The notes under the pieces were generated by a model that was not told the DNA's origin, ran no database searches, and worked only from the letters and a program-made list of their open reading frames with translations. A DNA stretch of 64,000 nt from Carex sylvatica (lineage: Eukaryota; Streptophyta; Magnoliopsida; Poales; Cyperaceae). The stretch lies in assembly GCA_964058845.1 (NCBI GenBank), contig CAXKVR010000096.1:62001-126000 (forward strand), given 5' to 3'. Shown here piece by piece: positions 56,800 to 64,000 of this stretch (positions within the stretch are counted from its first letter, which is position 1; the number at the start of each line of letters is the position of its first letter). Both the position numbers and the translations under genes were made by a program.

Positions 56800-57700
56800 C
56801 TCATATCTCTCATAGTGTTGAACATTATAATAATTTGTATTATTTAATTCGATGTGAATGTTGTTTCCAACATATTTGTACGGTGTCATAAACTTGTATG
56901 ACATCTCGATCAAGGAACCTTATTGGTGTCACCGGCTTGGATCTGTATTGTGTGGGAAATCTGGAACAACCAGTTTCCAGTTGATCAAGGTTAGCGTCTA
57001 GCAACACGCATTGACTATCTAATTATATAGACGATATGTAGCATGATAGTATCGTAGATCCAATATAGACAATGCATAACACTGCCTGTGTTGTTTCCAA
57101 TATCTCATGACTATCCATCAGATGAATGCCAGACATGATATTTGTCATTCTCGTTGTATCATCAATTATGTTTCTTGACACGTGACCATTATATTATAAT
57201 ACATGATTGCGACTGGACAATCATGTTGTGCACATATAATATAATCTCTATCAAGGAGCCCAGAGATATTATAACTTACTCAGCATACACCAGGATGCGC
57301 ATGAGAGATATTAGTCTTGCTGAGATATGCGTATTACCCAACGTAAGTAGTGTACATAGAGAAGATGTCTTTTTGGCCCCTTTTTACGGAGAGCATTAGA
57401 CACCAACTACTGATGTGCATTATCTAAGCAAGCATACTACAGTCTCAAAAATAATACAATAACACCGTGAACCATCAATGATAAAACACAGGATCCATAG
57501 TGATATTCACGTATGGTCAAATTCGACGACATATAAACATTTATATGCATCTGTGACATTAAACCGGCAGCTAGCCTGAGTTGATCTGTGTTAGCTGGAT
57601 CAAAGCATTCAATCTTCACACTAGCCTCACATGCAATCAGTGTTCCTTGCTGATTATCTTGATCAGGGATACTTTAAAGTTCATCACTTTTATTATTTGA
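56800..57700 (-). mobile_element. Decayed copia-type LTR fragment
   Basis: ATCAAGGAGCCCAGAGATATT at 57,250 corresponds to ATCAAGGGGCCCAGTGATGC in the inner LTR (26,961). Flanking words keep the same order: a CATGACTATCCATCAGATGA block before, and ACTCAGC...GCTGAGATATGCG after. It is therefore a distant relative of the inner copia LTR in the same (minus) orientation. No internal domain is attached, so it is a solo LTR or fragment. Ends are estimates. Confidence 0.4.
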
Positions 57701-57996
57701 TTGCTACATAATCTAAGCACTTAGATAAATCATAAGCAAGTCATCCATTAGCTTACCATTGAAGTTGAGCCCCTACGACCGAACTACAAGTATCAAATAG
57801 TCTCTTTGCTGCAACTTTAGGTAACAAATTGACTATCATCAATCAATCATATGAACAAAAAATACAAATAATAGTTTGTTATAGAACATGCCTGAAGAAT
57901 AATTGTTCACGTGATTTAAAGGCCTAAATATTTGCACGTAAAACCAATAGGATCAATACTATTGCCTAGAAGATCTGCATTTTTGCTACAATTCCC

Positions 57997-60300
57997 ATGC
58001 ATACTAAATTTTGCATGTATGAAGCAAGAGCGATGTCTCTCTTCCCCACCCAAGAGCACAAGAGGATCACTGCGCAAGCCATTGCTTACCTCAACACCAC
58101 CTTTTCCAACTCGACCTATGCCAAGGTAACAGCTGGCCTTCACAATAACTCCCCAGTCAAACCAGGAGCACAAGAAGTAAATATCCAAGGGATTTTGACA
58201 AACACCACTGAATCACCTAAAGCCTCTGGCAACATTAACACCTTGGAGGAAGGCTGGACAACAGTGCAAAGAAAGAAAAGCAACAAGGACAAGCAAATTG
58301 CATCTCTGGGTAAGTCCAACCACCCTTTACTACTTAAGAAATTATAAGGTCTTAGAGAACAAGGAAAGTGCTTTAAGTGTACTGAGAAGGGCCATCTACA
58401 ATCGGCCTGTAGGAATTCAATCAAGTGCTTTAAATGTCATGTCTATGGACACAAATCTGGGAGTTGTAAGTTCAAACAGAGAGTTTCTATAAAAGCATCT
58501 ACAGCACCAATCACAATGCCACACAAAACAGAGAACAAAGACCAACATTTTCAAGCAAATTCAAAAAAAGGAGAGATGGAAAATTGGCAAACAATGCCCA
58601 TGCATCCCCCATCTAGGCTTCCGACAGTCCGCCATGAACTGAGAAAGGCGTACGTACTGGCCAGGGAAGACTTTCACCACACGAATGAACTCTTGGAAAG
58701 AGCTGCTGTAGTGCACATGGGCCCAAATTGCAATGAACTGACCCTTTCGTATCGTCTCGCAACCACCTTGGCCGCACAGCTACACCGTCATCCTCGCGAT
58801 TTCAAAATTGGAAAATTAGACCGATCCACTGGTCATTTCCTAGTTGCCTTCCCAACAGTGGACTTGAGGAATCACGCAATGCATGTGGGAGTCTTCACCA
58901 TTGACCACAATGCACATGTTCAACTCGCGGAATGGAAATCGAGTTTAGGCATGACTTACGACCCAATTTCGTACAAAGCACGCCTCATTTTACGTGGTAT
59001 GCCCTTGAATACTTGGAATATTATAGACTTAGACCACTTCCTTGCTGGCACTGGCCATGTGCTCAAACTTGCGCCGGTATTTGTCAACGAAAATTTTGAC
59101 ACAGTACGGGTCTTGATCTCCTGCCAAAACCCAGCGAGTATCCCACCGACTCTCTTGTACTCGGGTAATCCTTACTCAACTACTGTATTCATAGAGGTCA
59201 AAGGCTGGCTTCACTTTCCGGTAGGACAAATCCCACCGCCGAGAGGTGACGAATCACGCCTTCAAAGAAACCATGGTAGGCGTGCACCACCAAGTCTGGA
59301 ACGATTCTCTCCAGATTCGGATGACTACTCCAGATCGATAGACACATACCATGAAGGGGCAGATTCCACATACTCGAGGCGTACTAGGCCGGTACCAGTA
59401 ACGACGGTACAGACAAACCCAAATCCAGTTCGGATCCTCAAACCTCAACTGGAGGCAACCAAAACCAGCAAAACTGGAGAGCAGAGAAACAAAGGTAAAA
59501 TGAAAGGGGCAACTCTCGTTCCCAGAGGTAAAAAGACTGATATGAAATTTACTCAAGTGGTCTCAACAATTTATTTCAAAAGAACTTGGGATGCTGTGTC
59601 AATGCATGCACAGTACACAACAAGAGGAAAGTCAGACATAGCTATATTGCAGATAACCCTAGATGCGCCACATCATCCTCTCTTCTCAAACACTTGGGCC
59701 AACATCTCAGATTTTTGTTTTGGGCTAGACAACATTGGTTTTCAAAGGAACTCTTCCATTCTAGGTCCAAATAAGAAATCAAGCTTTCACCTATAACCCA
59801 AAAAATCAATTGGACCCGACTCAACTATAGAAGAAATAAGTGCATATTTCCTTGCATTTCTTCATGAAGATGGCCCACTGCCCCAGTTCGAATTAAACAA
59901 AACACCCGAAGACCCGTTTGCCTTCTTGTTTATAGATGGCCCACCACTAGGTTTTGAAAAAGAAACAAAGTTTAAGAACAACATTAGAAGAAGCCCTAGA
60001 ATTAAGGAAAAAACAACATGCCTTTATGTCTCCTCCGAACAGAGGGCTTGTAAGTTGCTCGGTGCTGACTTCGTCGCTCCACCAAAAAGAAACAACATGA
60101 AGAACAATTCGGCACCTACTGAACAAAAGTTGGACTACATGCGCAATTTCGATCCTCTGACAAGCTTCCAGGCTGAAGTCGTGGTGGGAACCGCTGGAAT
60201 AGAATATGAAGAAGATCTGCATTTCAAGATCGTAGAGATGAAGAATGCGGAGACACCGCTTGTTGGGCCGCTTCTTGAGCCATCCTCGGCAGAGGTTTGA
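57997..60300 (+). pseudogene. LINE ORF1, two nonsense codons
   Basis: A single 767-codon frame runs from 57,997 to the TGA at 60,298-60,300, interrupted only by TAA at 58,345-58,347 and TAA at 59,794-59,796. After the first stop come two CCHC knuckles in tandem, CFKCTEKGHLQSAC and CFKCHVYGHKSGSC (58,369-58,470). Then a domain of the DUF4283 type that plant LINEs carry (AYVLAREDFHHTNELLE, DFKIGKLDRSTGHFLVAFP, LILRGMPLNTWN). ORF1 proteins bind the element RNA. The frame is otherwise free of shifts, suggesting moderate age. The fold assignment is from memory of the family. Confidence 0.82.
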
Positions 60301-60506
60301 AGAATCTAAAGTAATAATCAAGGCCAGTAGTGTAATTTTGTTTTTTTAATGAATATGCAATTTATATTTTTTAATTTGGGAAAGAAGGATGATTTGGATA
60401 GGTTAGCAGCAGGATGGAGTTTTTATTCTTTTTCGAACCAGTCGGCCTTGAGCTAGATGTATTAGTACACTTGTTTTCAAGAAAAAATTGGTGTTCTAGT
60501 TTCAAG

Positions 60507-62720
60507 ATGAATCACAACAAAAATCTAAAATTTCTCTCTTGGAACGTGAGGGGACTAAATGTTAGAAACAAACGAATAGCGGTGAGACAATCTCTACTGA
60601 TTGAAAAACCTGATTTGGTTTGCATCCAAGAAACCAAACTAGAAAATCTAAACAACATAATGACTAAAGAAATTTATGGAAATCGATTAGCACAAGTTGA
60701 GACATTACCAGTACAAGGAACTAAAGGAGGTATTATAGTGGCATGGGATCCATCAAAGTCCGTATTAATCAACACAAATATCAAGAGATATAGTGTCAGT
60801 GTGCTACTTTCGCACAAAGAAGATGGGCAAAAATTCTGGTTTTCCGGAATCTACAGGCCATCTACAGCAAGAGGCAGACCAGAATTCAAAGAAGAATTAA
60901 TCGAAATTAAGCCTACGGATGGCACTCGGCTTTTAGGAGGGGATTTCAACTTCACACTAGCACTAAAAGATCGAACAAGTAACTCAACAGCAGAATGGTG
61001 AACAACAAGAGAATTCACAGCACTAATATCCACATTAGGACTAACTAACACACCTCTAAATGGCTGCCGTTTCACTTGGTCAAGTGAGAGAGAGCTGCCT
61101 CACATGGATTGACTAGACCGTTTTCTAGCTTCAGATGATTGGAACCTGAATTTTCCCAATTCAACACAAATAGCTCTTCCAAACACCTCATCGGACCATC
61201 GCCATATCATCTACACAGCAAAGACAAGGTACAAAAAATCAAGATTTTTTAGATTCGAAAATTGTTGGCTGCGATACCCTCAATTTCAAGAAATGGTAAT
61301 ACAAAAATGGCAAGAACTAGGAATAGCAACAACACCGCAACAACTACACACCAAACTGCAGAAAACCCAAAAGAAAATAAAAGAATGGGCATGGTCTAAA
61401 ATAACCAAAATCAAGAGCCAAATTGCCACATGTAGAGAGTTCTTAGGGTGGATTGATTTAGTCAAAGAAAGAAGACTTACAACACCACTAGAAAGATTCA
61501 TAGCAGCCAAGATAAAGAAAAAATTCACAGAGTTATCCGTGCTAGAAGAAGATATCTGGAGACAAAGGGCACGCACAAAATGGGAACTTCAAGGGGACAG
61601 AGGCACGCGATTTTTTCATGCCATGGCATCTGCGGCAAAAAAGACAAATACAATAGTACAAATTGAACATTAAGGAGTGACCTGCAACGAAGAACGAGTC
61701 AAAGCACAAGCTTTCTTCCAATTTTATGTGAACCTCATAGGTCAGCAATCACCAGAAGTACCCCTAATTCATTGGAAAAATATGTACAACAACCAAGTCA
61801 ATCAAAGAGACTTGCAAATTTTGGAAAGAGAAATCACAACACATGAGATCATTCAAACCGTCAAGCAATTGCCCAAAAATAAGAGCCTCGGCCCGGATGG
61901 CTACTCAGGTGAATTTTACATACAATTCATAGACACACTGGCTCCAAACCTTTCTAGAGTGTTCCATCATGCAACAAGACAAGGCATATCACTCGAACCA
62001 CTAAATTCGTCATATATAGTACTATTGCCAAAGAAAGAAACACCGGCAACTGTTCAGGATTACAGACCCATCAGTTTGTTGCACGGAGTGCAAAAGATTC
62101 TATCAAAGATACTAACGAACAGGTTACAACAAGAACTACCTAACCTGTTACACATAGCACAAACGGGCTTCATGAAGAACAGACACATCTGCGAAAGCTT
62201 CATATATGCACAACACGTCCTCTATGCAGCCAAAAAGGAAAAAATACCGATAGCTCTATTTAAAGCAGACTTCACAAAAGCTTTTGATATGGTTAGTTGG
62301 GAGTTCATCATGAAAAGTCATGAAGGCTTAAGGATTTTCATCGAAATGGCTATCCTAGATTCAACATTGCATCTTAACAGGAACTTCACAGATCATGATC
62401 AACGGTTTACTGGGAAAGAAAATTATCCTGAAGTGAGGCGTTCGGCAAGGAGACCCTTTATCCCCACTCCTATTCATACTGACAATTGATTTCCTTGCCA
62501 GATATGTGCAAAAATTGACAAACACGGGAGCACTGATGATACCATTCACACAAATGACCCCATGCTTATTGTATGCTGATGATGCAATGTTTTTTGTGAA
62601 ACCAGAAATTCAGCAAATTCAAGTGCTACAAATCATCCTCACAGTGTTCAAATAGATCTCAGGGCTATCAGTCAATCTGACCAAGCCGCAACTTGTGATG
62701 AACCTATTCATGAAAACCTA
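60507..62720 (+). pseudogene. LINE ORF2: endonuclease and reverse transcriptase, broken
   Basis: The ATG at 60,507 starts an endonuclease: LSWNVRGLN (Asn), CIQETKLE (Glu), GGDFNF (Asp, Asn), with SSDHRHI further on carrying the terminal His, all in one frame. Stops are at 60,999, 61,110 and 61,671. Reverse transcriptase blocks follow: NKSLGPDGYSGEFY, IVLLPKKE, DYRPISLLHGVQKILSKIL, ALFKADFTKAFDMVSW. After about 62,310 the frame shifts; the later frame has GVRQGDPLSPLLFILTI and the active site YADD at 62,572-62,583. Similarity ends by 62,720. The stops make it non-functional. Confidence 0.88.
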
Positions 62721-62835
62721 GCCCTGCCTTTTCAATCCTACCTATTAGCTTTAGGTACTGCAGCAGCGACTGCGCTGCTTGTGTTTGCTGATTCTAATTG
62801 TTAATTTTTGTTTCGTTAATTATTAAATAACATAG
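62721..62835. other. Junction between the LINE and the ARF fragment
   Basis: Short AT-rich spacer. A word GCGCTGCTTGTGTTTGCTGA (62,774-62,793) resembles the ARF coding word GTACTGCTTGTATTTGCTAA at 62,854-62,873, so part of the ARF fragment may be duplicated here. The end ACATAG just before 62,836 could be an old intron acceptor. Confidence 0.4.
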
Positions 62836-62949
<114 letters not shown>

Positions 62950-63239
62950 TTTATTCTACAAATCCGCAAATGAAATTACAAAGGTATCGAAATTATAAAG
63001 TTCGGCACCTCCCGCAAGATTTTTTCACGACATTTAAAGGTAACATTTATTTCATTTTAGATTAATTTATTTTTGTAGAGTACATTTAGTTTATGCTAGA
63101 TTTATTGAATATTAAGTAATTAGATTTGTTAGATTTGTTAAATTTATTAAGTAATTAGATTTGTTAGATTTATTTATGTTAGATTTGTTAGATTTATTGA
63201 ATATGTTAGATTTATTTAGTTTATGTTAGATTTGAATAT

Positions 63240-64000
63240 GTGAAGTAATTATATTTGTTTTGAATATGTTAGATTTTATTTTTCAAATTGTTAGATTTAT
63301 TTTTAATATATGAATAAAATAGGTTAGTTTTATTTTTTTTGAATATGTGAAGTAATTAGATTTGTTTTGAATAGGTTAGATTTATTTTCCAAAATTCGGA
63401 TTTATTTTTAATATGTGAAAAAAATTGGTTAGTTTTATAGATTTGAATATGTGAAGTAATTAGATTTGTTTTGAATAGGTTAGATTTATTTTTCAAAATT
63501 CGGATTTTTTTTTAATAGGTTAAAAAAATTGGTTAGTTTTATACATTTGAATATGTGAAGTAATTAGATTTGTTTTGAATAGGTTAGATTTATTTTTTAA
63601 AATTCGGATTTTTATTTTTAATAGGTTAAAAAAATTGGTTAGTTTTATAGATTTGAATAAGTGAAGTAATTATATTTGTTTTGAATATGTTAGATTTTAT
63701 TTTTCGAATTGTTAGATTTATTTTTAATATGTGAAAAAAATTGGTTAGTTTTATTTTTTTGAATATGTGAAGTAATTAGATTTGCTTTGAATAGGTTAGA
63801 TTTATTTTTCAAAATTCGGATTTATTTTTAATATGTGAAAAAATAGGTTAGTTTTATTTTTTTGAATATGTGAAGTAATTATATTTGTTTTGAATATGTT
63901 AGATTTTATTTTTCAAATTGTTAGATTTATTTTTAATATGTGAAAAAAAATTGGTTAGTTTTATTTTTTTTGAATATGTGAAGTAATTAGATTTGTTTTG
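63240..64000. repeat. About 105-bp minisatellite, running off the window
   Basis: The word GTGAAGTAATTA(G/T)ATTTG recurs at 63,240, 63,347, 63,451, 63,555, 63,661, 63,767, 63,870 and 63,978, i.e. every 103-108 bp. Each unit also has TTAGATTTTATTTTTCAAA-like and TTGGTTAGTTTTAT blocks. Two unit variants alternate, one with GAATAGGTTAG and CAAAATTCGG, one with GAATATGTTAG and CAAATTGTTAG. The array begins to decay leftward at 63,100-63,230 and continues beyond the right edge. Confidence 0.9.

Larger units (their letters stand above)
57997..62720 (+). mobile_element. L1-type LINE retrotransposon, 3' truncated or fused
   Basis: Two consecutive reading frames in one direction match plant L1-type LINEs: ORF1 with two CCHC zinc knuckles, and ORF2 with an apurinic-type endonuclease followed by a reverse transcriptase. 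ORF2 similarity ends near 62,720, shortly after the YADD box, so the thumb and C-terminal zinc domain are missing and no poly-A tail follows. The 5' boundary may lie somewhat before 57,997. Several nonsense changes show it is inactive. Confidence 0.9.

Overview
The window is nuclear DNA of a flowering plant. It is AT-rich, it holds two multi-exon genes with standard plant splice sites, and the rest is mostly transposable elements of plant families (Ty1/copia LTR retrotransposons, an L1-type LINE, and hAT, CACTA and Mutator-like non-autonomous DNA elements). Nothing bacterial is present: no operons, CRISPR array or prokaryotic gene. I do not claim a species; a eudicot is likely but not proven. 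|| Layout. 1-12,200: gene-poor DNA with small foldback elements, tandem duplications, a decayed copia-type LTR (about 5.2-6.9 kb), a G-rich hairpin and a 153-bp hAT-type MITE. 12,218-17,966: a promoter with two G-boxes, a leader intron and a complete 12-exon gene for a PQ-loop (lysosomal/vacuolar cationic amino-acid transporter-like) membrane protein. 18,231-22,280: a foldback element and a 2.96-kb non-autonomous CACTA element. 23,604-43,839: a three-level nest. An old element with CCCAGGGCGGAAC ends was hit by a long Ty1/copia element (24,630-43,823, + strand), and that element's 5' LTR was hit by a second, much younger copia element (25,579-34,890, - strand). 44,737-46,430: a telo-box leader and a complete 3-exon gene for a two-RRM hnRNP-like protein of the UBP1-associated protein 2 (UBA2) family. 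49,420-50,540: an AT-rich tandem repeat split by a 614-bp hAT-type element with a perfect 8-bp target duplication. 53,400-53,770: a housekeeping-style promoter (site II motifs plus telo-box) with no recognisable gene. 54,286-55,936: a Mutator-like foldback element with a perfect 9-bp target duplication and its own TATA promoter. 56.8-57.7 kb: another decayed copia LTR. 57,997-62,720: a LINE with degenerate ORF1 and ORF2, followed by one exon-sized fragment of an ADP-ribosylation factor gene and a roughly 105-bp minisatellite that runs off the window. || How it fits together. The two host genes appear intact and unrelated in function: one for transport across the vacuolar membrane, one for nuclear RNA binding. 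The richest biology is in the nest. The inner copia element has almost identical LTRs but a dead protease, zinc knuckle and reverse transcriptase, so it was probably moved by enzymes supplied in trans. It landed just after the TATA box of the outer element's 5' LTR, while the outer 3' LTR has lost its TATA box by a 693-bp deletion. The outer element carries an extra ORF of the plant Transposase_32 type behind pol, and its LTRs contain an array of perfect ACGT-core palindromes.
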